Assembly: GCF_900177615.1 (NCBI RefSeq)
Contig: NZ_FXAP01000001.1
Span: forward strand, 812,825-876,824
Source: Plantibacter flavus
GTDB taxonomy: Bacteria > Actinomycetota > Actinomycetes > Actinomycetales > Microbacteriaceae
Direction of reading: 5' to 3'
Length of the DNA: 64,000 bases
This document shows positions 1 to 10,311 of this stretch, in pieces. Position 1 is the stretch's first letter. Each line of letters starts with the position of its first letter. The notes below the pieces were generated by a model. That model was not told the origin of the DNA and did not search any database. It worked only from the letters and a program-made list of their open reading frames with translations. Made by a program: the position numbers and the translations under genes.

Positions 1-885
<885 letters not shown>

Positions 886-904
886 ACGACGCCCGGCGGT
901 CATT

Positions 905-949
905 AGCCCGCCGCAGCACCCGGATCCTCCGGAGACGCTGCGGCGGGCT
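905..949. terminator. Bidirectional rho-independent-like terminator between clpX and the M3 peptidase gene
   Basis: Perfect 13-bp inverted repeat: arm 905-917 (AGCCCGCCGCAGC) and arm 937-949 (GCTGCGGCGGGCT) around a 19-nt loop, sitting between two convergent genes. The T tract is short (TTCGTCGTT), as is usual in this genome. Confidence 0.85.
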
Positions 950-956
950 TCGTCGT

Positions 957-2990
957 TCAGTCCTCGAGTCCGCGGCGTCGGAGGAGCGGCTCGATGACCG
1001 CGTCGCGCCCACGGAAGTCGCGGTAGGCGTCCAGGGGATCCTTCGAACCGCCGACCCCGAGGAGCTTGCTGCGGAAGCGGTCGCCGTTCTCCCTCGTCAG
1101 TCCGCCGTTCTCCGTAAACCAGTCGACGGTGTCCGCGTCGAGCACCTCGCTCCAGATGTAGGAGTAGTAGCCGGCGTCGTATCCACCCGAGAAGGTGTGG
1201 GCGAAGTAGGTACTCGCGTACCGGGGCGGGACGGCCGGATTGTCGAGCCCGGCGGACCGGAGTGCCGCCGCCTCGAACGCCTCGACATCGTCGACCCGGT
1301 CATCGGCACCGATGCTGTGCCACGCCTGGTCGAGCATCGCCGCAGCGAGGTATTCGCTCGTCGAGAAGCCCTCGTTGAAGCCCTCGGACGCCTGGAGCTT
1401 CGCCACCAGTTCCTGCGGCATCGGCTCACCGGTCTCGACGTGCCTGGCGTAGCCGGCGAGCACCTCGGGCCACAGCATCCACATCTCGTTCACCTGGCTC
1501 GGGAACTCGACGAAGTCCCGGAAGACGTTCGTACCGGAGAACCGCGGATATTCGACCTCCGCGAAGAGACCGTGCAGCGCGTGGCCGAACTCGTGGAAGA
1601 AGGTCGTGACCTCGTCGAGGCTCAGCAGGGTCGGTTCGCCGTCGGCGGGCTTCGGGACGTTCAGGTTGTTGACCACGACGGTGGGCTGGTCGAGCAGGCG
1701 GTTCTGCGAGATGAGCGCGTTCATCCAGGCGCCGCCGCGCTTGCTGTCGCGGGTGTACAGGTCGAGGAGGTACAAGCCGAGGCCGGAGCCGTCCTCGTTC
1801 CAGACCTCGAAGACACGGACGTCGGGGTGGTAGCCCTGGAGATCGGCCCGTTCGGCGAAGGTGATGCCGTAGAGCTTGGTCGCTGCGGCGAACACCCCGT
1901 CGAACAGGACCCGCTCCGCCTCGAAGTACGGGCGCATCACGCTGGTGTCGACATCGAACCGGTCGATCCTGACCTGTTCGGTCGCGAACGGCCAGTCCCA
2001 GGCCTCGACGGTCTCGAGACCGGTGACCCGCTCGAGCTCGCGTTGTTCCCGATCCGCGTTGCGGGCGGCGGGGATCGCCAGACGGGAGAGGAGCGCTGCG
2101 ACGGCCTCCGGGGTCCCCGCAGTCTGGTCGGCGGTGACCACTGCCGCATGCGACGGGAACCCCAGGAGCGCGGCGCGCTCGGCTCGGAGGCGGGTGATCT
2201 CGAGCACGAGGTCACGGTTGTCGTTCGGTCCGCCGTGCGTGCCGCGGGCGCGGGAGGCCGTCATGATCCGCTCGCGGACGCCACGGTGCGTCAACGACGA
2301 CAGCGCCGGATGGCCGGTCGGGAGGACGAGGGTGACGAGCCAACCGCCGAGGCCTCGCTCGGCGGCCGCCTGGGCCGCGGCGGAGATCTCGCCCGCACTC
2401 AGGCCGTCGAGCTCCGCGGCATCGGTGAGGTGGACGGCAAGCTCGTTGGTGTCGGCCAGGAGCTGCTTCTCGAACCGGGTGGTCAGTGTCGAGAGGCGGA
2501 GGTTGAGGTCGGAGAGCCGCTGCTTCTCCTCGGCGTCGAGACCGGCGCCTGCGAGCGTGTGTTCGCTGTACACGCGTCGGACCAGGTAAGCCGCCTCGGC
2601 GGTCAGCTGGAGGTCGTCGAGACTCGCGTGGACCGCGACGATCCGCGCGTACAGCGCGGGGTCGAGCCTGATCGCATCCTCGTGGGCGGCCAGCTGCGGA
2701 GCGAGCTCCTCCTCGAGTTCATTGGTGAACGTGGAGCTGTCCGCCGAACTCTGGTTGAAGAAGACCGCTGCGACGTGCCTGAGGATCGCGCCGCTCCGTT
2801 CGAGCGGGATCAGCGTGTTCTCGAAGGTCGGCGCGTCGTTCTGCGCGGTGATCGCCGCGATCTCGTCGAGTTGCTGCGCGAACCCGGCGATGAAGGCGGG
2901 GCGGAAGTGCTCCTCGCGGATCTCGCGGAACGGCGGCAGCTGATAGGGGAGCGTGCTCGGCTGGAGGAACGGATTCGTGTGTGATTCCAT
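957..2990 (-). CDS. dcp: M3 family zinc metallopeptidase, peptidyl-dipeptidase Dcp type
   Basis: Cytosolic zinc oligopeptidase of the thimet/Dcp family, expected to degrade short peptides (dipeptidyl carboxypeptidase activity by family). The 677-residue length matches E. coli Dcp. The zinc site HEFGH is at residues 466-470, followed by ALHGLF, and the third ligand Glu495 lies in VEFPSQ. The N-terminal half is the helical lid typical of M3 enzymes; there is no signal peptide. The ATG at 2990 has no separate ribosome site: GAGGT touches it, and a TAGGGT box lies 5 nt upstream (2996-3001), so a leaderless start is likely. OpdA-type oligopeptidase A is the alternative, but the RDFVEFPSQVNE context and length favour Dcp. 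Confidence 0.93.
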   Translation of the reverse strand: MESHTNPFLQPSTLPYQLPPFREIREEHFRPAFIAGFAQQLDEIAAITAQNDAPTFENTLIPLERSGAILRHVAAVFFNQSSADSSTFTNELEEELAPQLAAHEDAIRLDPALYARIVAVHASLDDLQLTAEAAYLVRRVYSEHTLAGAGLDAEEKQRLSDLNLRLSTLTTRFEKQLLADTNELAVHLTDAAELDGLSAGEISAAAQAAAERGLGGWLVTLVLPTGHPALSSLTHRGVRERIMTASRARGTHGGPNDNRDLVLEITRLRAERAALLGFPSHAAVVTADQTAGTPEAVAALLSRLAIPAARNADREQRELERVTGLETVEAWDWPFATEQVRIDRFDVDTSVMRPYFEAERVLFDGVFAAATKLYGITFAERADLQGYHPDVRVFEVWNEDGSGLGLYLLDLYTRDSKRGGAWMNALISQNRLLDQPTVVVNNLNVPKPADGEPTLLSLDEVTTFFHEFGHALHGLFAEVEYPRFSGTNVFRDFVEFPSQVNEMWMLWPEVLAGYARHVETGEPMPQELVAKLQASEGFNEGFSTSEYLAAAMLDQAWHSIGADDRVDDVEAFEAAALRSAGLDNPAVPPRYASTYFAHTFSGGYDAGYYSYIWSEVLDADTVDWFTENGGLTRENGDRFRSKLLGVGGSKDPLDAYRDFRGRDAVIEPLLRRRGLED

Positions 2991-2995
2991 ACCTC

Positions 2996-3001
2996 ACCCT
3001 A
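2996..3001 (-). promoter_or_regulatory. -10 box TAGGGT for leaderless M3 peptidase transcript
   Basis: TAGGGT on the minus strand ends 5 nt before the ATG at 2990. No convincing Shine-Dalgarno sequence or -35 box is seen. This is a candidate only. Confidence 0.4.
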
Positions 3002-3023
3002 TCCAGCGTGCCGGGGAGGAGGC

Positions 3024-3281
3024 TCAGTCCTCGTCGTCGTCGTGGTCCTCGTCTGGTCGGGTGAGGCTGACGGATCCGTCCGCGTGCTGACGGATGGTCG
3101 TACCGTCGTCGAGCTCGACCACGGGCCGGCGTTCGAGCCAGGTGAGGGTCCAGCGCCACGAGGACGTGTCGACACCCTGCGCGAGCAATTCCTGCTCCTC
3201 AGCGGCGATGGCCGTCTGCACCGGCGTCGGCACGTTCTCCGGTGGCTCGGCACCGACCGCCCAGCGGGTCCCGAGTTGCAT
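3024..3281 (-). CDS. Small acidic hypothetical protein downstream of the GNAT gene
   Basis: 85-residue protein of unknown function. It has a tryptophan-rich centre (SSWRWTLTWLERRPVVELDD) and an acidic tail ending DEDHDDDED, and no membrane segment or signal peptide. Its ATG at 3281 overlaps the TGA of the acetyltransferase gene by one base (TGATG), which together with an open frame of unbiased coding character supports translational coupling at the end of a valS-GNAT-orf operon. I do not recognise a named family. A longer frame exists upstream in the same phase but runs through the acetyltransferase and valS coding sequence and is rejected. Confidence 0.7.
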   Translation of the reverse strand: MQLGTRWAVGAEPPENVPTPVQTAIAAEEQELLAQGVDTSSWRWTLTWLERRPVVELDDGTTIRQHADGSVSLTRPDEDHDDDED

Positions 3282-3727
3282 CACGGCTCCAGGTCGTAGG
3301 TGACCCAGCTCGTGCGGGTCGCCAGCTTGTCGTACACGGCCTGGGCGCGCTCGTTGTCGGCGGCCGTGATCCACCGGACGACGCTGTGGCCGTCCGCTTT
3401 CGCGAGGTCGCGGACGTGCTCGATCAGCGCGGTCCCGACCCCGCCGGTGCGGGCGTCCTCGGCGACGAACAGGTCGTCGAGGTAGAGCCCGGTCCCTCCG
3501 GCGAGGGCACGGGGGAACACGCGATAGTGCGCGAGCCCGACGAGGGCGCCCTGTGCGTCCTCCGCGACGAGCGCGGTCAACGGGTGGGTCGGGTCGCTGA
3601 GCCAGCCCCAGACGAGGACGGCCTTCTCGTCGGTCAAGGGGTTGCCGTAGAACTCCCCGTAGCCGGAGTACAGCGCGTGCCAGGCGAACAGGTCGCTCTC
3701 GACGGCGGGACGGATGGTGACGCTCAT
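3281..3727 (-). CDS. GNAT family N-acetyltransferase
   Basis: 148-residue single-domain Gcn5-related acetyltransferase that should use acetyl-CoA; the acceptor is unknown. Visible features are the N-terminal IRPAVESDLFAWHALYSGY stretch, the beta4 strand LYLDDLFVAEDARTGGVGTALIEH, which contains the acetyl-CoA pyrophosphate loop (R-T-G-G-V-G in place of the usual Q/R-x-x-G-x-G/A), and the C-terminal WITAADNERAQAVYDKL helix common to the family. Its ATG overlaps the valS stop by four bases (ATGA) and its stop overlaps the next start, so it is read from the valS transcript. The pairing with valS says nothing clear about substrate. Confidence 0.9.
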   Translation of the reverse strand: MSVTIRPAVESDLFAWHALYSGYGEFYGNPLTDEKAVLVWGWLSDPTHPLTALVAEDAQGALVGLAHYRVFPRALAGGTGLYLDDLFVAEDARTGGVGTALIEHVRDLAKADGHSVVRWITAADNERAQAVYDKLATRTSWVTYDLEP

Positions 3728-6321
3728 GCGCGTGCCTCCTCGGCGTCGGCCGCCGGCGTGAAGACGATGTCGCCGACCGACAGGACGTCGGCGGTGCGGA
3801 ACTCGAGGGACTCGATGCGTCCGACGGCGCGGAGGTCGTCGGCGACGAGCGCGAGCAGCTCGATCGATGCGGCGGGTCCGGCGATGACCGCGGAGTCCAC
3901 CGGAGTCTTCTGGGACGCCTTGGCGTCGGTCTTCGCGCGCCGGATGCCCGTGAGCGCCTCGCTCGCGAGCTGCAGCACCTGCGGTTCGCCCGCTGCGAGT
4001 CCTGCGAACTCCTCGTCGGTCGGCCAGCTGGCACGGTGCACGGAGCCGTCGTGCGTCCAGGACCAGGCTTCCTCTGCCGCGAACGGGATGAACGGGGCGA
4101 ACAGGCGGAGCAGGGTCGAGAGCGCGATCCGCAGCGCGGCCACCGCCGAAGCCTGCTCAGGGCTCTCCTCGCCGTACGCCCGCTCCTTGACGAGCTCGAG
4201 GTAGTCGTCGCAGAACGTCCAGAAGAACGCCTCGGTGAGCTCGAGTGCACGTGCGTGGTCGTAACCGGCCAGCGCACTGCTGGCGTCGGCGACGGTCTTG
4301 CGGAGGACGCTCAGCATGGCGAGGTCGACGGCCTCCGTCACCGGGGCGTCTTCACGACCGGTGAAGCCGAGGATGAACTTCGAGGCGTTGAGCACCTTGA
4401 TCGCCAGGCGTCGGCCGATCTTGATCTGCGTCGGGTTCTGCGGGTCGAACGCGGCGTCGGTACCGAGACGGCTCGAGGCAGCCCAGTACCGGACGGCGTC
4501 CGAACCGTGCTGTTCGAGCATGGCCGCCGGCGTGACGACGTTGCCCTTCGACTTCGACATCTTCTTGCGGTCGGGGTCGACGATGAAGCCGGACACGGAG
4601 GCGTGCTCCCACGGCTTCCGGTCGTACTCGAGGACGCTGCGGAGCATGGTGGAGAACAGCCAGGTGCGGATGATGTCCTGACCCTGCGGGCGCAGCGAGT
4701 ACGGGAACACGAGGTCCCAGAGCTCGGGGTCGCGCTCCCAGCCGCCGGCGAGCTGCGGGGTGAGGCTCGACGTGGCCCAGGTGTCCATGACGTCGACCTC
4801 GCCCATGAACCCGCCGGGCACGCCGCGCTGCGACTCGTCGTAACCGGGTGCGGCATCGCTGGACGGGTCGACGGGCAGAGCGGCGTGGTCTGGCGCGATC
4901 GGCTGGTCGTAGACCGGGTTGCCGTCGGCGTCGAGCGGGTACCAGAGGGGGATCGGCACACCGAAGAAGCGCTGGCGGGAGATCAGCCAGTCGCCGGACA
5001 GACCACCGACCCAGTTCTCGTAGCGCACGCGCATGAAGTCGGGGTGCCACTCGAGCTCCGAGCCGAGTTCGAGGAGGCGGCTGCGGAGCTGTTCGTCGCG
5101 GGCGCCGTTGCGGATGTACCACTGGCGGGTCGAGACGATCTCGAGCGGCTTGTCGCCCTTCTCGAAGAACTTCACCGGGTGGGTGATCTGCTTCGGCTCG
5201 CCGATCAGGTCGCCCGAGGCGGCGAGGAGGTCGACGACGGTCTGCTTGGCGCTGAAGACGGTCTTCCCGGCGAGCTGCGCGTACGCCTCGAGGCCGGCCT
5301 CGGAGGTGATCGCCTCAGGGGCCTCGGAGATGACGCGGCCGTCGAAGCCGAGGATCGCGCGGTTGGGGAGGTCGAGTTCGCGCCACCACACGATGTCGGT
5401 GATGTCGCCGAAGGTGCACACCATCGCGATGCCGGCGCCCTTGTCGGGCTGGGCGAGGTGGTGGGCGAGCACGGGCACCTCGACGCCGAACACGGGCGTG
5501 GTCACGGTCGTGCCGAACAGCGGCTTGAAGCGCTCGTCGTCGGGGTGGGCGACGAGGGCGACGCAGGCGGGGAGGAGCTCCGGTCGTGTGGTCTCGATCT
5601 CGATGGTGCCGCCGTCGGGGCGGTGGAAGGAGAGTCGGCGGTAGGTACCCGGCTGCTCCTTGTCCTCGAGCTCCGCCTGGGCGACCGCCGTGCGGAAGGT
5701 GATGTCCCACAGGGTCGGCGCCATGGCCTGGTAGGCCTCGCCGCGGTCCAGGTTGCGCAGGAACGCGAGCTGGCTCGCCGTGATCGACTCGTCGCCGATG
5801 GTGCGGTAGCTCTGCGTCCAGTCCACGGAGAGGCCGAGTGCGCGCCAGACGGCCTCGAACTGCTGCTCGTCCTCGACGGTGAGGCGCTCGCACAGCTCGA
5901 TGAAGTTGCGACGCGAGATCGGGATCTGGTCGGCGGCCTTGGTGCTCTTGTTGTCGCCACCCTCGAACGGCGGGGTGAAATCGGCGTCGTAGGGGAGCGT
6001 CGGGTCGCACCGGACGCCGTAGTAGTTCTGGACGCGGCGTTCGGTCGGCAGGCCGTTGTCGTCCCAGCCCATGGGGTAGAAGACGCGCTTGCCGGTCATC
6101 CGCTGGTAGCGGGCGATCACGTCGGTGTGCGTGTAGCTGAAGACGTGACCGATGTGCAGGGAGCCGGATGCGGTCGGCGGCGGGGTGTCGATCGAGTAGA
6201 TGCACTCTCGCGTGGCGCCGTCGCGCTCGAACCGGTAGGTCCCCGCGGACTCCCAGGAGGAGCCCCACTTCTGCTCGAGACCTTCGAGGGCCGGCTTGTC
6301 CGGGATGCTGGCAGCGGTCAT
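3724..6321 (-). CDS. valS: Valyl-tRNA synthetase
   Basis: Class I aminoacyl-tRNA synthetase that charges tRNA-Val. HIGH is at residues 56-59 within PTASGSLHIGHVFSYTHTD and KMSKS at 587-591, with a CP1 editing domain between. At 865 residues it is on the short side for ValRS, and the usual C-terminal coiled-coil arm is not obvious. The ATG at 6321 was chosen over a much longer upstream frame because a good site (CAGGAGA) precedes it and the N-terminus then aligns with the family. A TAGCAT box about 65 nt upstream (6386-6391, minus strand) may be the promoter. GNAT and small-protein genes follow with overlaps. Confidence 0.97.
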   Translation of the reverse strand: MTAASIPDKPALEGLEQKWGSSWESAGTYRFERDGATRECIYSIDTPPPTASGSLHIGHVFSYTHTDVIARYQRMTGKRVFYPMGWDDNGLPTERRVQNYYGVRCDPTLPYDADFTPPFEGGDNKSTKAADQIPISRRNFIELCERLTVEDEQQFEAVWRALGLSVDWTQSYRTIGDESITASQLAFLRNLDRGEAYQAMAPTLWDITFRTAVAQAELEDKEQPGTYRRLSFHRPDGGTIEIETTRPELLPACVALVAHPDDERFKPLFGTTVTTPVFGVEVPVLAHHLAQPDKGAGIAMVCTFGDITDIVWWRELDLPNRAILGFDGRVISEAPEAITSEAGLEAYAQLAGKTVFSAKQTVVDLLAASGDLIGEPKQITHPVKFFEKGDKPLEIVSTRQWYIRNGARDEQLRSRLLELGSELEWHPDFMRVRYENWVGGLSGDWLISRQRFFGVPIPLWYPLDADGNPVYDQPIAPDHAALPVDPSSDAAPGYDESQRGVPGGFMGEVDVMDTWATSSLTPQLAGGWERDPELWDLVFPYSLRPQGQDIIRTWLFSTMLRSVLEYDRKPWEHASVSGFIVDPDRKKMSKSKGNVVTPAAMLEQHGSDAVRYWAASSRLGTDAAFDPQNPTQIKIGRRLAIKVLNASKFILGFTGREDAPVTEAVDLAMLSVLRKTVADASSALAGYDHARALELTEAFFWTFCDDYLELVKERAYGEESPEQASAVAALRIALSTLLRLFAPFIPFAAEEAWSWTHDGSVHRASWPTDEEFAGLAAGEPQVLQLASEALTGIRRAKTDAKASQKTPVDSAVIAGPAASIELLALVADDLRAVGRIESLEFRTADVLSVGDIVFTPAADAEEARA

Positions 6322-6385
6322 GAGTCGATCTCCTGCTGATATGTGCGGCACCGTGTCTGCGTGCCTGAGTGTGTGGGAACATCCC

Positions 6386-6391
6386 ATGCTA
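6386..6391 (-). promoter_or_regulatory. Candidate -10 box (TAGCAT) for valS
   Basis: TAGCAT on the minus strand inside the divergent valS/acyltransferase spacer (6322-6453), giving a leader of about 60 nt with a normal ribosome site. No good -35 box is seen. Confidence 0.3.
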
Positions 6392-6441
6392 TCGCAGGGG
6401 ACCGGGAGGGCACCGGACCGCAGACCGTGATCCTCCGCCGA

Positions 6442-6447
6442 TAGCAT
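6442..6447 (+). promoter_or_regulatory. -10 box TAGCAT for leaderless acyltransferase transcript
   Basis: TAGCAT ends 6 nt before the GTG at 6454 and no Shine-Dalgarno sequence intervenes (ATCGGACC), the geometry expected for a leaderless mRNA. Confidence 0.5.
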
Positions 6448-6453
6448 CGGACC

Positions 6454-8658
6454 GTGTCGACCAGAGCCGCCTCCGGCGCCGTCAGAGCCGACCTCCAAGG
6501 CCTGCGCGCCGTGGCGGTCTCGCTCGTCGTGGTCTTCCATCTCTGGCCGGGGCTCGTGCCGGGCGGGTTCGTCGGCGTCGACGTGTTCTTCGCGATCTCC
6601 GGGTTCCTCATCACGGCGCACCTCCTCGCCGAGGTCGAGCGATCCGGTTCGGTCCGACTCGGGCGGTTCTGGGCCCGGCGCGCACGCCGACTGCTCCCCG
6701 CCGCGCTCACCGTCCTCACCGCGACCCTCGTCGCGAGCTGGTACCTCGCACCGCTCGGGGACCTGCCCCGGTTCCTGCGCGAGATCGCGTGGTCGGGCCT
6801 GTACATCGAGAACTGGGCGCTCGCCGGATCCGCGATCGACTACCTCGCGGCGGAGGACGCTCCGTCACCCGTGCAGCACTTCTGGTCGCTGTCGGTCGAG
6901 GAGCAGTTCTACCTCGTCTGGCCGATCCTGGTCCTCGTCGCCGGCTGGCTCGCCGTCCGGTTCGCCCGACGCGCGGCTGAGACGACGGCGCGGCGTCGGG
7001 GCGTCGCGATCGCGATCGGACTCGTCTGCATCGCGTCGGCCGCCTGGTCGGTCGTCTTCACCGCGCAGGACCCGTCTCCGGCCTACTTCGCCACGACGAC
7101 GAGGGCCTGGGAGTTCGCCGCCGGGGGACTGACGGCGATCCTGGTGGCCGAGGGGGCCCGGCGCGGCTGGGCGCTGCGGGCGGGTGGGCGCACGGTCGTC
7201 GCCTGGCTCGGCTTCGCCGCGATCGGGGCGGCTGCCGTCTGGTATTCGGGGGAGACGCCCTTCCCTGCGTTGTCCGCGGCGCTGCCGGTGGGCGGGACGA
7301 TCGCCGTGATGGCGGCCTGGGCCCCGGACGTCCGGCGGTCGCCGACCGCGCTGCTCGCCCGGGCGCCGATCCAGTGGCTCGGCGACCGCTCCTACGCCGT
7401 CTATCTGTGGCACTGGCCCCTCATCGTGTTCGGCGGGATCGTGCTCGCTCGGTCGGCCACCGTCCCCGAGCAGCTCATCCTCCTCGTCATCACCGGCGTC
7501 CTGGCGGAGGTGACGACGCGGTTCGTGGAGCGCCCGATCCGGTTCGGGCGGATCGCCGGTTGGCGGCCACGACGGGTCATCGGCGCGACCGCCCTCGCGA
7601 TGAGCGTCCTGTTGGCCACCTCGATCGGGGTGCTCCCCGGTGCCGAGGCGCGCATCGCGGCCGAACAGCAGCGCATCGAGACCCTGGTCGCGACCCCGTC
7701 GAACTGCCTCGGTGCCGCGGAGCTCGTCGATGCTGCAGCGTGTCCGCGTGACGATGGAGCGTCATCGGACGGCAGTGAAGTCTCCGGTGGCGAGACCTCG
7801 CGCGACGGTCCCTCGGCGTCTCCCGGGGATGAGACCCGCGGGGTCGTCGTTCCCGACGCGTCGCTCGCCGACCTGCCGCCGGACCGCTGCATCACCGACA
7901 TCCGAGCTGCCGCGTTCGAGGTCTGCGCCTACGGCGCCAGCGCGGAGCAGGCGACGAGGACGGTGGCGCTCATCGGGGACTCCCACGCCGAGCAGTGGTT
8001 GCCGGCGTTCGCGACGGCTGCCGAGACGAACGGGTGGCGGCTCCTCGTCGCGGCGAAGAGCTCCTGCCTGTTCAGCGACGCCGAGCGCACGGAGCCCGGG
8101 ACGAGCGCGGCGGTGCTCGCCGAGATGCGCGCCGGGTGCCTGAGCTGGAACCGCGACGCCCTCGAGCTGCTGCAGGACGAACCGGAGATCGACACGCTCG
8201 TCGTCTCGGCGCGCGCCCGGAACCCGGTCGTCGCCGAGGGGGACCGCGACTGGCGGGAGGTGGCTGCGGAAGCCTATGCGGAGCGCTGGGCGCTCGTGCC
8301 ATCGACGATCGAGCAGATCGTCGTCCTGCGTGACACCCCGACGATGTCGGACGACGTGCTGGAGTGCGTCCGCGACGATGCTGATCCGTCGGACGGGTGC
8401 GCGCGGGACCGGAGCGACGCGCTCACGGAGGATCCGCAGTACGAGGCCGCCCTCGCGAGCATCGACCCACGGGTCCGACCCGTGGACCTCACGGACGCCC
8501 TGTGCGCGTCCGATCGGTGCTCGCCGGTGATCGGCGGTGTCCTCGCGTACCGCGATCACCACCACCTGAGCTGGGTGTACGCCGAGACCCTCGCGCCCGT
8601 CGTCCAGGCGGTGCTGGACCGGATCCCGACGCCGGAGTCAGGCGCCGTCGCGCCCTGA
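6454..8658 (+). CDS. OafA/YrhL-type membrane acyltransferase with C-terminal SGNH domain
   Basis: 734-residue two-domain protein expected to move acyl (often acetyl) groups across the membrane onto extracellular glycans or cell-wall polymers. Residues 1-390 form the multi-helix acyltransferase_3 domain, starting LQGLRAVAVSLVVVFHLWPG and containing GVDVFFAISGFLI and the WSLSVEEQFY motif. A Ser/Gly/Asp-rich linker (about residues 435-465) leads to an SGNH-hydrolase domain with GDSHAEQW near residue 508 and the matching D-H pair in DHHHLSW near residue 700. The GTG start is leaderless. Its last 21 bp overlap the end of the convergent ABC transporter gene. The glycan acceptor cannot be named from context. 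Confidence 0.93.
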   Translation: MSTRAASGAVRADLQGLRAVAVSLVVVFHLWPGLVPGGFVGVDVFFAISGFLITAHLLAEVERSGSVRLGRFWARRARRLLPAALTVLTATLVASWYLAPLGDLPRFLREIAWSGLYIENWALAGSAIDYLAAEDAPSPVQHFWSLSVEEQFYLVWPILVLVAGWLAVRFARRAAETTARRRGVAIAIGLVCIASAAWSVVFTAQDPSPAYFATTTRAWEFAAGGLTAILVAEGARRGWALRAGGRTVVAWLGFAAIGAAAVWYSGETPFPALSAALPVGGTIAVMAAWAPDVRRSPTALLARAPIQWLGDRSYAVYLWHWPLIVFGGIVLARSATVPEQLILLVITGVLAEVTTRFVERPIRFGRIAGWRPRRVIGATALAMSVLLATSIGVLPGAEARIAAEQQRIETLVATPSNCLGAAELVDAAACPRDDGASSDGSEVSGGETSRDGPSASPGDETRGVVVPDASLADLPPDRCITDIRAAAFEVCAYGASAEQATRTVALIGDSHAEQWLPAFATAAETNGWRLLVAAKSSCLFSDAERTEPGTSAAVLAEMRAGCLSWNRDALELLQDEPEIDTLVVSARARNPVVAEGDRDWREVAAEAYAERWALVPSTIEQIVVLRDTPTMSDDVLECVRDDADPSDGCARDRSDALTEDPQYEAALASIDPRVRPVDLTDALCASDRCSPVIGGVLAYRDHHHLSWVYAETLAPVVQAVLDRIPTPESGAVAP

Positions 8659-10311
8659 TGCCGCGCCGGGCGCGATGAGGCGCGGAGCGTCGGCTGCGAG
8701 TCGGGCGGTGTAGGGGTGGGCCGGGGCGGTGAACACCTGCTCGGCGTCGCCATGCTCGACCACCCGCCCGTGCTGCATCACGGCGACCCAGTCGCTCATG
8801 TGCCGGATGACGCCGAGGTCGTGGGAGATCAGCAGGTAGCTCAGGCCGTGGCGTCGCTGCAGGTCGTCGAGGAGGTCCAGGATCCTGGCTTGGACGGTGA
8901 CGTCGAGCGCGGAGACGGGTTCGTCGAGGATGAGCGTCGACGGTCGACTCGCGAGGGCCCGGGCGATCGCCACCCGTTGCCGCTGCCCGCCGGAGAGCGT
9001 TCGCGGGCGCGCGCGAGCCAGCGAGGGATCGAGGCCGACGTCCGCGAGGAGACGGGTGATGTCACGAGGTGCGGCTTCGCGTCCACGAACGGCGTCGGCG
9101 AGGATGGCGTCGACGCGCCAGCGTGGATCGAACGAACTCAGCGGATCCTGCGAGACCCAGCCCAGACGGTTCCGTCGTGGACGACGTGCTCGCTCAGGGA
9201 GCTCCGACCATGATTCGCCCTCGAGGAGCACGGTTCCCGACTGTGGCGCGGTCAGGCCGAGTGCGATGCGGGCGAGGGTGGTCTTGCCCGAACCGGACTC
9301 GCCGACCACACCCAGGGTCGTCCCCGGTTCCAGGCGGAGTGAGACGTCGTCGACCGCGAGGATCGCCGAGGCGCCGCGGCCGCGCTCGAAGCTCCGCGTG
9401 ACGGATCGGAACTCGAGCGCGGGTGCGTCCGATCCGGTTTGCGTCGTCAGACGGGTGCCCGTCGCCGGCTGTTCGGCCACCGGTGCCGCGTCGACCGCCG
9501 GGTCTGCGCTCAGGCGCGTTCCTCGAGCGCGGTCGGTGGGGACCGCGGCGATGAGGGCTCGGGTGTACGGGTGTGTCGGCCTGGTCAGCACCTGCTCGGC
9601 CGGCCCCTGCTCGACGACGACACCGTGCTGCATCACGACGAGGTGGTCGGCGATCGACGAGACGACGGCGAGGTCGTGGCTGATCAGGAGGAGACCCGCC
9701 CCGCGCCGCTTGACGTCGTCGAGGAGGCCGATGACACGTGCTTGGACGGTGACGTCGAGCGCGGTCGTCGGTTCGTCGGCGATGAGGAGGTCGGGGTCTA
9801 GTGCGATCGCTGAAGCGATGAGCGCGCGCTGACGGAGCCCGCCGGAGAGTTCACCGGAACGTTGGCCGATGCGGGAAGCCGGGTCGGGCATGCCGACGGA
9901 TTCGAGGAGTTCGAGCACCCGCCGGGTGCGTGCGGTCCGGTCGAGGTCGGTACCGAGTCGGAGTGCGTCGTCGATCTCGCGCCCGATCGGCCGCAGGGGG
10001 TCGAGCGACACGAGCGCGTCCTGGAGGACGAGTCCGATGCGACGCCCGCGCAGGCGTCGCCAGGCCGATGCTCCGAGTCCGCGGAGGTCGGTGCCGCCGA
10101 AGTCGAGTCGAGCGGCCGTCACCCGCGCCGATGGGCCGGCGAGGCCGAGGAGCGATCTGGCGGTCACGCTCTTGCCGGAGCCCGACTCGCCGACGATCGC
10201 GACGCAGGTGCCGCGCTCGACCTGGAAGGAGACGTCGGAGACGACGGCGTCCCCGCTGCCGAATCCGACCGTCAGTGCTTCCACCTGGAGCAGGGGAGTG
10301 GAGTCGCTCAT
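8638..10311 (-). CDS. Peptide/nickel-type ABC transporter, fused double ATP-binding protein (DppD-DppF in one chain)
   Basis: 557-residue cytosolic energising subunit for the importer encoded just upstream. It carries two complete nucleotide-binding domains: the first with GESGSGKS and signature LSGGLRQR followed by LLIADEPTTALDV, the second with GESGSGKT and LSGGQRQR followed by LILDEPVSALDV. Each ends with the oligopeptide-transporter C-terminal segment (PTHPYTRAL and PAHPYTARL). The ATG at 10311 overlaps the stop of the permease gene by four bases; a longer upstream frame is rejected. Most Opp/Dpp systems encode the two ATPases separately, so this is a fused variant. The 3' end overlaps the convergent acyltransferase gene by 21 bp. 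Confidence 0.93.
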   Translation of the reverse strand: MSDSTPLLQVEALTVGFGSGDAVVSDVSFQVERGTCVAIVGESGSGKSVTARSLLGLAGPSARVTAARLDFGGTDLRGLGASAWRRLRGRRIGLVLQDALVSLDPLRPIGREIDDALRLGTDLDRTARTRRVLELLESVGMPDPASRIGQRSGELSGGLRQRALIASAIALDPDLLIADEPTTALDVTVQARVIGLLDDVKRRGAGLLLISHDLAVVSSIADHLVVMQHGVVVEQGPAEQVLTRPTHPYTRALIAAVPTDRARGTRLSADPAVDAAPVAEQPATGTRLTTQTGSDAPALEFRSVTRSFERGRGASAILAVDDVSLRLEPGTTLGVVGESGSGKTTLARIALGLTAPQSGTVLLEGESWSELPERARRPRRNRLGWVSQDPLSSFDPRWRVDAILADAVRGREAAPRDITRLLADVGLDPSLARARPRTLSGGQRQRVAIARALASRPSTLILDEPVSALDVTVQARILDLLDDLQRRHGLSYLLISHDLGVIRHMSDWVAVMQHGRVVEHGDAEQVFTAPAHPYTARLAADAPRLIAPGAASGRDGA

